From positions 1-64,000 of the forward strand of contig JAIQFY010000026.1 in NCBI GenBank assembly GCA_020072965.1: a stretch of 64,000 nt of DNA. The letters are read 5' to 3'. This DNA comes from Terriglobia bacterium (lineage in GTDB: Bacteria; Acidobacteriota; Terriglobia; JAIQFV01). This document shows positions 7,933-17,574 of this stretch, piece by piece (the stretch's first letter is position 1; every line of letters begins with the position of its first letter). The translations under genes and the position numbers were made by a program. Below the pieces are notes generated by a model. That model saw only the letters and a list, made by a program, of their open reading frames with translations. It was not told the origin of the DNA and did no database searches.

Positions 7933-9996
7933 ATGACCCCACTGATCTTTGCCGTGGTTGTCGTGGTTGCTCTGGGATATTTTTCCCGCACCGTGTATTA
8001 CCGTGTTCGTCTTCTGTTGGCCGCTCGTCCGGTCGGCCGCATGGACCATCCCGCTCAGCGGATCAAAGCGGTCTTGCTTTACGCGTTTGGCCAGAAGAAA
8101 TTTGTGGTGGGGGAGCAGCCCGCGGGCTGGATGCATTTTTTTATCTTCTGGGGATTCCTCGTTCTCGGCTTGCAGATTGTCACGATGTTCGGACGTGTCT
8201 TTTCTCCGCATTTTTTTATCCCGGGGTTATCGCCTTCAGGACTGGGCGGCCCTTTCCTATTGGTCCGCGACATCATGGAGGTCGTGGTGATCGTGGCTGT
8301 CCTGGTGGGGCTGTACCGCTGGGAAATCTCCCATCCACGCCGTCTCCAGGGATTCCAGCCGGCGGAATCCCGGCTGGCCGCCCAATCCCATTGGGAAGGT
8401 CCGCTGATTCTGCTGTTCATCTTTGCCATCATGGCAGGGGGTCTTTTGTATGACGGCGGCCGGCTCTTGTATTTGGCAGGCGACCGCTGGGTGGAAGCCG
8501 AGCGGCGATGGGAACCGGTCAGTGCGATGGTCAGCACGTATGTGCTGGCTCCTCTGGGAGTCCGCTGGGCCAGGGTAATCAGCGAAGGGGCATGGTGGGT
8601 TCACAACCTGGTCGTATTGGTTTTTCTGAATCTCCTCCCGCGCTCCAAACATTTCCATATCGTCACTTCGATTCCAAATGTGTTTTTTCGCAAGCTTGAG
8701 CCTGCCGGGGCATTGAGCAAAATGGAGCTGGAGAGTTCCGAGACCTTTGGCACTTCTCATATTGACCAGTTTACCTGGAAGCAGGACCTCGACATGTTTA
8801 GCTGCACGGAGTGTGGCCGCTGCACGTCTCACTGCCCCGCGACAATGAGCGGGAAAGCGCTAGCCCCGCGGCAGCTTCTTCTCGATCTGCGGGACTACCT
8901 TTACGAGAATCAACGCGGGATGATTGAGAAGAAGCGGGCAGCGAAAGAGGGGCCTGTCGGAGAGAACATTGTCGGCGAGAGGTTGATCCACGATGAGGTG
9001 CTCTGGGCCTGCACGACCTGCCGCGCCTGCGAGGAGGCCTGCCCGGTGCTCATTGAGTACGTGGACAAGATCGTGGACATGCGGCGCCACCTCGTCCAGG
9101 ATGAAGCCCGATTCCCCCCGGAAATCATCCGGACTTTTAATGGGATGGAGACGCATAGCAATCCCTGGGGCTTAGGCTCGCATAAACGGGCCGATTGGGC
9201 GGAGGGCCTTGATGTCCCTCTAATTTCGCAGCATCCCGAGGCGGAATACCTCTACTTTGTCGGATGTGCCGGGGCGTTTGATGATCGGAACAAGAAGGTC
9301 ACCGTCGCGTTTACCAGGATTTTGAAGATGGCCGGGGTCAGCTTTGCCATCCTCGGCACCGAGGAACCGTGCAATGGGGAGACGGCAAGACGCTTGGGGA
9401 ATGAATACCTGTTTCAGAATATGGTGGAACACGCCATCGGGATTTTCGATAAGTATGGGGTGAAAAAGATCCTCGTCAACTGTCCGCACTGTTTCAACAC
9501 CTTCAAAAATGAGTATCCCCAATTTGGTGGACACTATGAGGTGATCCATGCCGCGGAGTTGATCTCTCAACTCATCGAGAAAGGCAAACTCAAGCTCGGT
9601 CAAGAGCCATCCAAACTCCAGCGGGTGACCTATCATGACTCCTGCTATTACGGGCGCTACAATGAGATCTACGCTTCTCCGCGGGAGATTCTCGCTCAGG
9701 TCCCCGGCACAAGCCTGCAGGAAATGGAGCAACACAAACACACGGGAATGTGCTGCGGCGGCGGAGGAGGATGGATGTGGATGGAGGAACCCCAGGATAA
9801 ACGGGTGAGCCATCTGCGCGTAGACCAGGCCCTGGAAACTCACCCTGACGCTGTGGCGGTATCCTGCCCGTTTTGCATGATCATGCTCAGTGACGGCCTG
9901 AAAGCCAGGAACGCTGAGGAAACTGTGCAGATGCTCGATGTGGTCGAAATCGTGGAGGGTGCTTTGAGTCAGGGAGAGCCCCCGGAAAGCGCATGA
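7933..9996 (+). CDS. Membrane haem/iron-sulfur oxidoreductase, EtfAB:menaquinone oxidoreductase-like (HdrD-type CCG protein)
   Basis: The 687-residue protein has an N-terminal NarI-like cytochrome b membrane domain (about residues 1-240, several hydrophobic helices), two 4Fe-4S motifs (CTECGRCTSHCP at 291-302 and CTTCRACEEACP at 360-371), and two CCG cysteine-rich domains in the C-terminal half, the last ending in a CCGGGGGW motif. This order matches membrane oxidoreductases that pass electrons from electron-transfer flavoprotein to menaquinone in beta-oxidation (EMO family). That role is inferred from architecture; a glycolate or lactate oxidase subunit is a less fitting alternative. No etfAB or acyl-CoA dehydrogenase gene is in the window. 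AAGGA precedes ATG 7933. Confidence 0.88.
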   Translation: MTPLIFAVVVVVALGYFSRTVYYRVRLLLAARPVGRMDHPAQRIKAVLLYAFGQKKFVVGEQPAGWMHFFIFWGFLVLGLQIVTMFGRVFSPHFFIPGLSPSGLGGPFLLVRDIMEVVVIVAVLVGLYRWEISHPRRLQGFQPAESRLAAQSHWEGPLILLFIFAIMAGGLLYDGGRLLYLAGDRWVEAERRWEPVSAMVSTYVLAPLGVRWARVISEGAWWVHNLVVLVFLNLLPRSKHFHIVTSIPNVFFRKLEPAGALSKMELESSETFGTSHIDQFTWKQDLDMFSCTECGRCTSHCPATMSGKALAPRQLLLDLRDYLYENQRGMIEKKRAAKEGPVGENIVGERLIHDEVLWACTTCRACEEACPVLIEYVDKIVDMRRHLVQDEARFPPEIIRTFNGMETHSNPWGLGSHKRADWAEGLDVPLISQHPEAEYLYFVGCAGAFDDRNKKVTVAFTRILKMAGVSFAILGTEEPCNGETARRLGNEYLFQNMVEHAIGIFDKYGVKKILVNCPHCFNTFKNEYPQFGGHYEVIHAAELISQLIEKGKLKLGQEPSKLQRVTYHDSCYYGRYNEIYASPREILAQVPGTSLQEMEQHKHTGMCCGGGGGWMWMEEPQDKRVSHLRVDQALETHPDAVAVSCPFCMIMLSDGLKARNAEETVQMLDVVEIVEGALSQGEPPESA

Positions 9997-10452
9997 GGTC
10001 GGGTCTGTGGAGGATGAGTCACTCTAATTTATCATTCTCAATAAATTTTGGTGCGAATGAACCAAGATCATGTGTCATTGGCTCGCGAAGGGTCTTACCA
10101 TCTGCGCAGGGCGGAGGTGGGAGGGTTATGGCACGGGCCGATCGCAGCACGGGCCGACCTCTACTAATCGGTCTGCAAAATCTGAAATTTCAAATTTGAG
10201 ATTGGAAACTTAGCGGTGCCACAGAAGCTGATCAGCCACGACGAGGGAAGCCAGAGCGGCTCAACGAGGTGAATCTCACGCTCCCGATTAGTTTTCCTGG
10301 GTTTCTCAGAGGAGAGTGTGAAGTCTTTCTCTGCTCATATCAGAACGAAGCTACGACTTCGAATCCCGGGTTAAATTCAGGTTGAACCGATTGTTGGACT
10401 GGCGGGGAAAAGGGAGATTCAATATTCCGATCGTGACATCACATCGAGCACT
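9997..10452. other. Convergent intergenic region, no gene seen
   Basis: This lies between two genes that end toward each other. It contains the AT-rich string AAATTTGAGATT at 10192-10203, which recurs in the same orientation at 12631-12642 on the other side of the next gene. No intrinsic terminator with a T-run was found. Confidence 0.45.
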
Positions 10453-12456
10453 TCAGCGCTTCGCGGCTTTCTTCAGGGTTTCCTCCAATCGATCATCAAT
10501 ATCCTTCAATTCCCTGTAACTGTATAAGTCGGGATTGAAATCCAGCCCGTGTTCCAGCCGCAAATGGCGGATCAACGTCAGCTTTTTCGGCTCCTCCGTC
10601 ACACCATCCTGGACCTGCGCCGGTCGTCGATTCGCAGGCACCTTGATGGTCGACCCCACTGATGTTTCCATCGGCCGCACTTCCCCGGGAGAGGGTTTCG
10701 CGATTGCTCGAGGAGAGTTGGATAGTTGATTTGGCTTTGCGGGGGTGGGAAACCTCGATCCTTCCGATGCCGGCGTCCGCGTCGGCTGGGCCGGGCGGAC
10801 GGATGGAGGCGTCGACTTCTGTTCGGATTCGCGGAAAGAGGGGGCGGGACGGGCGGATTCGACCGTTGAGGGCCCCGGTTGGACATTCCTCAAAACCCCA
10901 ATCATTAAATAGACTGCCAGCAACATTAGAACCGGGACAGCGATGTAAAGACTCCTTGAAAGGAATTCTGTTGACAGGGACAAACTGAGCCTGGGAGAGG
11001 GTACGATGTTAGTGAATGGAAGTTTCTGATTCTGCCTGAGCGGAAGGGGTTTTTCCGAGCCGATGATTTCTTTCGGCGCCTGAGTGGATTGAGAGAAGGG
11101 GATCGGATGCTCGGTCGAACTCTGCGGGGTCCTTTCACCCGAGATGGAAGCATCCACGCTTTGACCTCCCATCCGCTCCTCAACCGTGGGTTCGATCCGC
11201 TGTAACCTGCTTGCAGACTCCCTTGCGTTCCCCTCGGCCTGTCTGCGCCGCTGCAAGTCCGATGACTCCTGGCCTTCGCGGGGCCTGTCCTTTCTTTCCC
11301 GCGTTTCCTCATAAAATGCCTGGAGGCGAGAGCTTGAGCCTTCGTGTTTCGGGGGTTGACGATATGTGGCCGACGATGTCTCATTCGACCTTGATTGGAG
11401 AGGGGGGACATAGCCCTCTTGCTGCCCTGCGGTCCCCCATGATCGGGATATCCTGCGAGGAGTGACCGGATAGATTCCCTCAAAGAAAGATTCGACCCCG
11501 AGGGGATCATTCTCCTGGTCATGCTCTCGGATCGAACTCGGTGAGGACAACTCATGTTCGAAGGGAACCCCGGCCCTCTTTGACTTGATGCCTGCTTCGG
11601 TTCCGGGCTCCTGGGTCCCGGGTTGGCTTCCCCAAAGCATCTGTGCCGCACCGTGAAGAGTGCTCTCGGCATGGGCCGGACTCTTTGCTATCTGAATCGG
11701 AGGAGGAGGTTCCGGCACGATGATTCGCTCAAAAAGTTCGGAGAGATTTTTTTCAGACAAGGCAGGCATTACATCTTCAGTCTCATCCGGCGGATTCAAA
11801 CCCACATCCCGTGCTGAAGGGTGGTTCGAGGAGGAGATAATGGGTGCCTCAATTTCGTAGGGAGGCGGCTCCTTAATGACCTCCACCAGGGGATTGTTAT
11901 ACCGTTTCTCCAAAATGGCGCAATCCCTTTCCGACAGTCCATTCCTGATCGCTTCGCGGATCACTCTCTCCAGCAGGCTTTTGAAGCCCATCCACCCTAA
12001 CGCCCTTCTGAAATAAACAACTTCGCCAGGTGCGGGAAGGACCGTTCGAGGGTTGATGTTCAGGAAGACACGCAATCCAGAATGCGAAGTAAATTCCGCT
12101 TGGAAGGCGTCGCTGCTAACCTCGAGAATGTACTCGAGGAAAAGAATCTTAAAGAATAGGACCGGATCACCTTCCGAGGATTGAGGGCGAAGGTCATAAA
12201 GGCTGAAAAAGGGCTGGGTGATGGCGCGAAAATCACATGCAGAGGTGAGCCGCTCGAAAAACCCCGTCGGAACGCAAACCCGCACTGCCTGTGCTGACCG
12301 TCGTTCAGGTTGGGAAGGATGGGGTCTCGGAGTCACGGTCGCCTCATTCGCTATGACCCGATGGTAAGGGCAGGGAGAGACTTTGTCAAGGTTGTGACCG
12401 TTTCTTAGGCGTGAATCCAAAGGTTCAATCTCGGCAAACGTTTCAGTTATCAACAC
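10453..12456 (-). CDS. Membrane-anchored protein with transposase-like (DUF772-type) N-terminal domain
   Basis: The 667-residue product begins at GTG 12456; later starts are possible because the first 40 residues are poorly conserved in appearance. Residues of about 62-175 resemble the N-terminal helical domain of IS5/IS1182 transposases: an FFERL...AIT start, a DPVLFFKILFLEYIL helix, SGLRVFLNINP, then FRRALGW and a long helix. No DDE catalytic domain follows. Instead there is a 320-residue Pro/Ser/Glu-rich disordered stretch, one membrane helix at about 503-525 (LYIAVPVLMLLAVYLMIGVL), a second disordered linker, and a short helical tail rich in charge. It looks like a domesticated DNA-binding or oligomerisation domain tied to the inner membrane. 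The function is unknown. Confidence 0.75.
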   Translation of the reverse strand: MLITETFAEIEPLDSRLRNGHNLDKVSPCPYHRVIANEATVTPRPHPSQPERRSAQAVRVCVPTGFFERLTSACDFRAITQPFFSLYDLRPQSSEGDPVLFFKILFLEYILEVSSDAFQAEFTSHSGLRVFLNINPRTVLPAPGEVVYFRRALGWMGFKSLLERVIREAIRNGLSERDCAILEKRYNNPLVEVIKEPPPYEIEAPIISSSNHPSARDVGLNPPDETEDVMPALSEKNLSELFERIIVPEPPPPIQIAKSPAHAESTLHGAAQMLWGSQPGTQEPGTEAGIKSKRAGVPFEHELSSPSSIREHDQENDPLGVESFFEGIYPVTPRRISRSWGTAGQQEGYVPPLQSRSNETSSATYRQPPKHEGSSSRLQAFYEETRERKDRPREGQESSDLQRRRQAEGNARESASRLQRIEPTVEERMGGQSVDASISGERTPQSSTEHPIPFSQSTQAPKEIIGSEKPLPLRQNQKLPFTNIVPSPRLSLSLSTEFLSRSLYIAVPVLMLLAVYLMIGVLRNVQPGPSTVESARPAPSFRESEQKSTPPSVRPAQPTRTPASEGSRFPTPAKPNQLSNSPRAIAKPSPGEVRPMETSVGSTIKVPANRRPAQVQDGVTEEPKKLTLIRHLRLEHGLDFNPDLYSYRELKDIDDRLEETLKKAAKR

Positions 12457-12467
12457 CGGCCAGGAGG

Positions 12468-12491
12468 ATTTAGGGCGGGCTCGCCCTAAAT
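12468..12491 (-). promoter_or_regulatory. Hairpin just upstream of the 10453-12456 gene
   Basis: ATTTAGGGCG and CGCCCTAAAT form a perfect 10-bp stem around a 4-nt loop. It lies 12-35 bases before the GTG start, where it could fold in the mRNA leader over the ribosome-binding region or serve as an operator. No similar sequence was noticed at other genes. Confidence 0.4.
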
Positions 12492-12997
12492 GGGAATGTC
12501 TTCAAGATTGCCCCTCTCCCCCCGGAAGTACGCTATCGGGCGTACATTCAAGGGGTTAAGGCTGATCTGGGTTCCTTGATCGTGGCTGTTCGTCTTCTCT
12601 GTCACTGCTCAGTTCCCGACCTCTAATTTGAAATTTGAGATTTTGCCAGCCGATCGAGGGAAGGCTTGGGCCTCCGCCGTGGTCGCTTGGTGCGCTTGCC
12701 TCGCCTCCCTCTCTATGAATTTCTCTAAGTTCTCAAAGTCAAGATTTTCGAAAGCCCCGATCTCACGGGGGTCCTTCGGATCTGCTGATGAAACTAAACA
12801 GGAACCATCTTTTTAGAAATTGGATCTCTTCGGGTTTAAATTGGACGGTCCTGGTTTTAGATGTTGGGCGGGTTGAGAGGGATTTAAATTTCGGAAACCA
12901 GGTTTCTGAGGGAGTGCGCTTTCGGGGGGCAATTGAAGCGGAACCAATCTTTCCGGGTTCCGCTTCAGTATTGCCACGATTCGATTGGACCGAGGTT
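12492..12997. other. Intergenic, no gene seen
   Basis: About 500 bases lie between two minus-strand genes. The AAATTTGAGATT string shared with 10192-10203 is at 12631-12642, and a GTACGC/GCGTAC hairpin lies near 12517. The long plus-strand ORF that starts here runs antisense through the DsbA-like gene and has no domain. Confidence 0.45.
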
Positions 12998-13978
12998 CTA
13001 GTTGGGGCTCTTTTTCAACTCTTCCTCGATCACTCTTTGGAAGGAGCTGAAGGGCTGCGCGCCGGGGAGCTGACGTCCGTTAATGACAAAACCCGGAGTC
13101 CCGGTAATGCCGAGGGACTGTGCCTCGGACATGTCCGCTTTGATCTGCGGCAGCGTCAGCTTGTTGTCATAGCACTCCTCAAATTTCTTGGCGTCGATCT
13201 GCGTCTTTGCAACATATTCAAGGGCCTTGGCTTTGACGTTGTCGGCGGTAATGGAGGACTGGTTTTCAAAGAAATTGCGGTAAAGCACCCAGAACGCGTC
13301 ATTGTTCTGCCGATTGACGCAGAGACCGGCGATAGCGGCACTCTCGGCCCACGGATGAATTGGAAGAGGGAGGTTCTTGTACACCAGCTTTACTTTATCT
13401 CCAAATTGCTTCATGACATCGTTCTCGACAGTGCGATAAGCCTGGCTGCAATACGGGCACTGAAAATCAGAGTACTCCACGATGGTCACCTTGGCATTCT
13501 TGTTGCCACTGATTGGCGCATTTGCCGTGTTAATCCTCTCCATATTTTCAGCGAAGGGGTCTTTTGAGAGGTCAAGGATCTGTCCGACGATTGCGAATTT
13601 ATTGTCGGGGGTTACCAGAACATCGAGGCGGTTTGAGTTTGGACCATTCTTAAACTCAATCGTCACCGAATCCAGCCCGCTCATCTTAGAAGCGGTTCTT
13701 CCTACGACCGAGATGTCGGTATTGGGGGGTATTTTGCTCGTGAACGCATTCTGGATGGTATCAATGAGTCGCTGATTCGCTTTATCCACTGGCGACGGAG
13801 CCGCCGGGGGAGTCGACAGATCTTTGGCCTCCGGTTTTTTAGGGGTTTCTGTGGGAGGTTTGCCAGGAGTCGTGGCCTGTTGGCCCGCCGCCATCAGCGG
13901 AACTGAGAGGGCAAGGATCACCGCACAAGTCAGAACCCGCGCTATAAGGGAAGGATCTTTTCGAAATCCATTATTCAT
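12998..13978 (-). CDS. DsbA-like thioredoxin-fold protein (DsbA/Com1 family)
   Basis: The 326-residue exported protein starts at ATG 13978; a TTG eight codons earlier is an alternative. A signal peptide covers about residues 1-31, then a Pro/Thr-rich linker and a small N-terminal domain. The C-terminal thioredoxin domain has the CPYC redox pair (C174, C177) in EYSDFQCPYC and the cis-proline loop GTPGFVING. These features fit a periplasmic disulfide oxidase or isomerase. The next upstream gene encodes Skp, so both may serve envelope protein folding. The gap to skp is about 120 bases. Confidence 0.92.
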   Translation of the reverse strand: MNNGFRKDPSLIARVLTCAVILALSVPLMAAGQQATTPGKPPTETPKKPEAKDLSTPPAAPSPVDKANQRLIDTIQNAFTSKIPPNTDISVVGRTASKMSGLDSVTIEFKNGPNSNRLDVLVTPDNKFAIVGQILDLSKDPFAENMERINTANAPISGNKNAKVTIVEYSDFQCPYCSQAYRTVENDVMKQFGDKVKLVYKNLPLPIHPWAESAAIAGLCVNRQNNDAFWVLYRNFFENQSSITADNVKAKALEYVAKTQIDAKKFEECYDNKLTLPQIKADMSEAQSLGITGTPGFVINGRQLPGAQPFSSFQRVIEEELKKSPN

Positions 13979-14099
13979 AAAATTTGACCTGATTCCTTTC
14001 AATGGCCCACTGATCTCTTCGATTCATCAGGGGAGCCTTAGGTTGTTATCGTCCGTGCTACTTCTCCACCCTTTGACCGTCGGAAGGATGCAGCGCCCG

Positions 14100-14684
14100 C
14101 TACTTTTTCGGTGTAGCGGGGGCGGCCGGCTTTGGCGCCGAAGCGGATGAGGATTGGGCATCAAATCGGCGGACGATCTCTGTTGTTATATCTGTAGTAG
14201 GGCTGAAGTAAAGCACACCGCCCTGGGCGGAGGAGCTATCAATCACGAGGGAGAAGTTTTGCTCGGCGGCATAGGATTGGATAACCCTCAAGATCTTGTT
14301 TCCGATGGTGTTGATTGTCTCGTCCTGGAGCTGCTTGAACTCGTTGCCCGCATCCTCACCGGCGCGAGTCAACTCTTTTTGCTTGGCATCGATAAGCTTT
14401 GACTTTTGTGTCTGAGCTTCTTCGCTGAGGTTCTTTTCCTGCCTCTTCAATTCAGCTGTCAGGTCTTCGATTTCCTTCTTTTTCTTTTCAAGCTCAGCGG
14501 CCTTGGCGTCGTACTTGGTTTTCAATGTATCCGCCGCTTTCTTGCCCTCGACGGACTCGAGGATGGCGGTCTGCATGTTAATCACGCCTACGCGTGAGGC
14601 GTTGGAAGCCTGCGCGAAAACAAGCGAAGCACACAAAAGTCCCATCATTCCAAGAAATGTTCCAGCAACAATTCTAATCTTCAT
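14100..14684 (-). CDS. OmpH/Skp-family periplasmic chaperone
   Basis: The start ATG 14684 has GAGGAG five bases upstream, which rules out a longer ORF beginning at 14738. The 194-residue protein has a signal peptide (to about residue 25), the conserved strand VGVINMQTAILES, a long Lys/Glu-rich coiled coil of roughly residues 45-115 that forms the tentacles of the Skp trimer, and a C-terminal beta region. It ends in an Ala/Pro/Lys tail. Skp holds unfolded outer-membrane proteins in the periplasm. A bamA or lpxD neighbour, common elsewhere, is absent. Confidence 0.9.
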   Translation of the reverse strand: MKIRIVAGTFLGMMGLLCASLVFAQASNASRVGVINMQTAILESVEGKKAADTLKTKYDAKAAELEKKKKEIEDLTAELKRQEKNLSEEAQTQKSKLIDAKQKELTRAGEDAGNEFKQLQDETINTIGNKILRVIQSYAAEQNFSLVIDSSSAQGGVLYFSPTTDITTEIVRRFDAQSSSASAPKPAAPATPKK

Positions 14685-14927
14685 TGAATCTCCTCGATAT
14701 GGATTGCTCTTGACCCTTATGCACCGATCGCGGGTCAACTAAGCTTCGCTGCGCCTTTGGGTCGGGGTGGGGCAGAGGGCGAATTCAGGCAACGCGAGCG
14801 TGGGGGTCAATTTCCTGGCCCGCGTCCATCAACCGCTTGGACCCTTCCGGTTTAAGCTTTGACTTGTGCGGGCGGCAATGACAGCAAACATAAGCCCGCC
14901 TGCAAAAACCATGCATCATAAAACACA

Positions 14928-16403
14928 TCATTCGTTTAAGTCAACCCACACACTTTTGGTCTGCGTGTACAGGTCGAGCGCCTGCATGCCGAGTTCGCGT
15001 CCGAATCCCGATTGTTTGTACCCCCCAAAAGGCATGGAGGGATCATAGACATTGTAGGTGTTGATCCAAACAGTTCCGGCCTTCAACTCCCGGGCAGCGC
15101 GATGCGCTTTCTTGATATCGCGCGTCCATACCGCGGCGGCCAACCCGTACATGGTCTCATTGGCCTGTCTCAAGCCATCGTTGACATCTTTGAAAGAGAG
15201 GGTGGCGAGTACAGGGCCAAAAATCTCTTCCCGCGCAATCGTCATGTCAGGAAGAACCCGGTCAAAAATCGTCGGCTGGAGAAAACTGCCCTTCCCATTG
15301 ACCTGCGCCCGTTCGCCGCCGGTGACCAGGTGTCCTCCTTCATTCTTTCCCGATTCGATATAGCGCAGCACCGAGTTCAATTGACCCTCGCTGACCAAGG
15401 CTCCCAATCGGGTCTTGGGGTCGAGGGGATCTGCCGGCTGCAATTTCTTCGTTCGGGCGATGAGCTTCTCCATGAGCTGATCATGGACAGACTCTTCGAC
15501 GAAGAGGCGGGAGCCGGCGGCACAGACCTCGCCCTTCCCGTAAAAAATGCCCAGATAAGCGCCTCGGGCGGCGGCGTCCAGGTCTGCATCAGCGAAGACG
15601 ATATTGGGCGATTTTCCACCGAGTTCAAGCGAGACTCTCTTCACCGTACCGGCTGCTTTACGCATCACCTCACGTCCCACTTCGGTGGAGCCGGTGAAAG
15701 CGATCTTATCTACACCCGTGTGTTCAACCAGGGCATCACCCACGGTTGCGCCTTTGCCGGTAATCACATTGAATACGCCAGGAGGAACTCCGGCTTCCTG
15801 TGCAATCGACGCCAGTTTGAGTGCCGTCAGGGGTGTCAGAGAAGCAGGCTTGTGAATGACTGTGTTACCCGCCGCCAGCGCCGGCGCGATCTTCCAGCTC
15901 GCCAGAAGGAGCGGAAAATTCCAGGGAGTAATCGCCGCGACAACGCCCACCGGTTCCCGCAGGGTGTAATTGAAATAGTTGCCTTTTGCGGGAATCGTCT
16001 CGCCAAGGATTTTCGTCGCCCACCCGGCGTAATATTGGAACACCTCAACCACCATCGGCATATCCACATAGCGCGATTCAAAGATGGGTTTGCCGTTGTC
16101 CAGGGTTTCGAGTCGCGCAAACTCGTCGATATTTTTCTCAATCAGGTCGGCCATCTTCCAGAGCAACCGGCCCCGGTCAGCAGCACTCATCTTATTCCAG
16201 GCGCTTCCGCGCTCATCGAAGGCCTGGCGCGCCGCAGCCACCGCGGCGTCCACGTCCTCTTTCTCAGCCGAGGCGATGGTGGCGATGACTTCGTCCGTGG
16301 CCGGATTAATCGTGTTGAAGGTCTTTCCCCCCGCGCCATCGCGCCATTCACCGGCGATGAAGAGTTTCTGGGCTTGAATTGCAGGGACCGAAGCTGTGCT
16401 CAT
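14928..16403 (-). CDS. NAD(P)+-dependent aldehyde dehydrogenase
   Basis: The 491-residue cytosolic enzyme oxidises an aldehyde to its acid. Catalytic residues are in place: N162 in PWNFP, K185 in HKPAS, E260 in LELGGKSPN and the nucleophile C294 in GEVCAAGSR. The sequence PFGGYKQSGFGRE near the C-terminus is typical of the ALDH1/2 and betaine-aldehyde group. ATG 16403 follows AAGGAG; the ORF extends 25 codons upstream without a better site. The true substrate cannot be read from the sequence, and neighbours give no hint. Confidence 0.94.
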   Translation of the reverse strand: MSTASVPAIQAQKLFIAGEWRDGAGGKTFNTINPATDEVIATIASAEKEDVDAAVAAARQAFDERGSAWNKMSAADRGRLLWKMADLIEKNIDEFARLETLDNGKPIFESRYVDMPMVVEVFQYYAGWATKILGETIPAKGNYFNYTLREPVGVVAAITPWNFPLLLASWKIAPALAAGNTVIHKPASLTPLTALKLASIAQEAGVPPGVFNVITGKGATVGDALVEHTGVDKIAFTGSTEVGREVMRKAAGTVKRVSLELGGKSPNIVFADADLDAAARGAYLGIFYGKGEVCAAGSRLFVEESVHDQLMEKLIARTKKLQPADPLDPKTRLGALVSEGQLNSVLRYIESGKNEGGHLVTGGERAQVNGKGSFLQPTIFDRVLPDMTIAREEIFGPVLATLSFKDVNDGLRQANETMYGLAAAVWTRDIKKAHRAARELKAGTVWINTYNVYDPSMPFGGYKQSGFGRELGMQALDLYTQTKSVWVDLNE

Positions 16404-16674
16404 GAGAGGCTCCTTTATGACTGTGGAATTCTGCGTGAATTCGATTGGATCTGCATTATACCATTGGATATTGGGCACTGCACGGGCGGGAGAGAGTACC
16501 GATTAGAATGAAAGATGAGACAGCCCGTACTGGGGTGAATTGACCATGTGATGATAGTCTCCCCTCATTCCTCCCTGCTCCCGAGGTGAACAGGGCCCGG
16601 GGGGGACAGGAGCAATGAGGAAATCGAGACTCCCTCCAATAAGCCAAATTCTTGTCTCGCTTGAATTCTCCTCT

Positions 16675-17556
16675 CTAACGATCGGATGGTGTCGTGGTCT
16701 TAACCTCCGAAGCTTCTTGTCGGTCCTCCCCCGCCGCGCGATGGCGTTGGAGTAGAAAATGCAGCAAGAACATGAACGCGAGAACGCCTCCGAAGGTACA
16801 GACGATTGTGGCACCCGTGGGCAGGTCGAGTTCAACCGAAAAATACACCCCCAGGGCGGAAACCAGCGTCCCCATTGTCCACCCAACGACCAGGCGTCGC
16901 CCAATCCGGTCCGCGAACAACATGGCGCCAACAGAGGGTACAATCAGATAGCAGAAAACCAGCAGCACCCCCGCAATGGCCACAGAGGAAGTGACGACGA
17001 ATCCGAAGGAGGCGTAGAACAGAAAATCCCAGAGGCGAGTTGAAATGCCTTGGGCTTCTGCGGTTCGAGGATTGATCGAAATCAGCAAGAACTTTTTCCG
17101 GAAGACAAAGTGGAATAAACCAATCGCCCCATAGAGCAGCGCTGTCTTGCCGACCTCCCGACCCGAGACCGCTAGAATGTTCCCGACGAGCATGTCCTTA
17201 AGGTGCTCGGTCTCTCCGGTAGCCTTGCTCATGGCCAGGATGGCGGCAGCAGAGGCGACAGCGTAGGCAATCCCGATGATGGCTTCCTGCGGGATGCGTG
17301 CATGTCGCACCCGAAGAAGCGAGAATATAGCCGCCCCCAGAAACGTGAAAGCCAGGCCGAGCCAGTAGGCCCCTGTTCCATGAGGGTCCATCCCCATCAG
17401 GATAGCTACTGTAGCCCCAAGCGCTGCAATCTGGGCCAAGGCGAGGTCAACGAAAATGACCCCGCGCTCGACGACGTGCACGCCCAGATAAGCGTGGATG
17501 CCTGTCAAAATCAAACTCGCCAGAAACGGCATTAACAAGAATGGAAGGATTTCCAT
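16675..17556 (-). CDS. Metal ABC transporter permease (ZnuB/MntB family)
   Basis: This 293-residue inner-membrane protein has the eight or so hydrophobic helices and motifs of the ABC-3 family, including VVERGVIFVDLALAQIAALG near residues 29-48 and a late region with VGWTMGTLVSALGVYFS. It moves Zn(II), Mn(II) or a related ion inward with a binding protein and an ATPase. The binding-protein gene is 18 bases upstream in the same operon. No ATPase gene of this family is next to it, so the energising subunit must be encoded elsewhere. Confidence 0.92.
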   Translation of the reverse strand: MEILPFLLMPFLASLILTGIHAYLGVHVVERGVIFVDLALAQIAALGATVAILMGMDPHGTGAYWLGLAFTFLGAAIFSLLRVRHARIPQEAIIGIAYAVASAAAILAMSKATGETEHLKDMLVGNILAVSGREVGKTALLYGAIGLFHFVFRKKFLLISINPRTAEAQGISTRLWDFLFYASFGFVVTSSVAIAGVLLVFCYLIVPSVGAMLFADRIGRRLVVGWTMGTLVSALGVYFSVELDLPTGATIVCTFGGVLAFMFLLHFLLQRHRAAGEDRQEASEVKTTTPSDR

Positions 17557-17574
17557 GGGACCTCCTCGATAGTC

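Noticed and set aside
10331-10355. tRNA T-loop-like sequence (ACTTCGAATCC)
   Set aside because: The flanking bases do not pair as a T-stem and no anticodon or acceptor stem was found.
13492-13506. Sigma-54-like TGGCATTCTTGTTGC
   Set aside because: It lies inside the DsbA-like gene on the opposite strand and no plus-strand gene follows.
12788-13567. 259-codon plus-strand ORF
   Set aside because: It runs antisense to the DsbA-like gene and has no domain; it is a shadow frame.
15012-16511. 499-codon plus-strand ORF
   Set aside because: It is the antisense frame of the aldehyde dehydrogenase gene, which has all catalytic residues.
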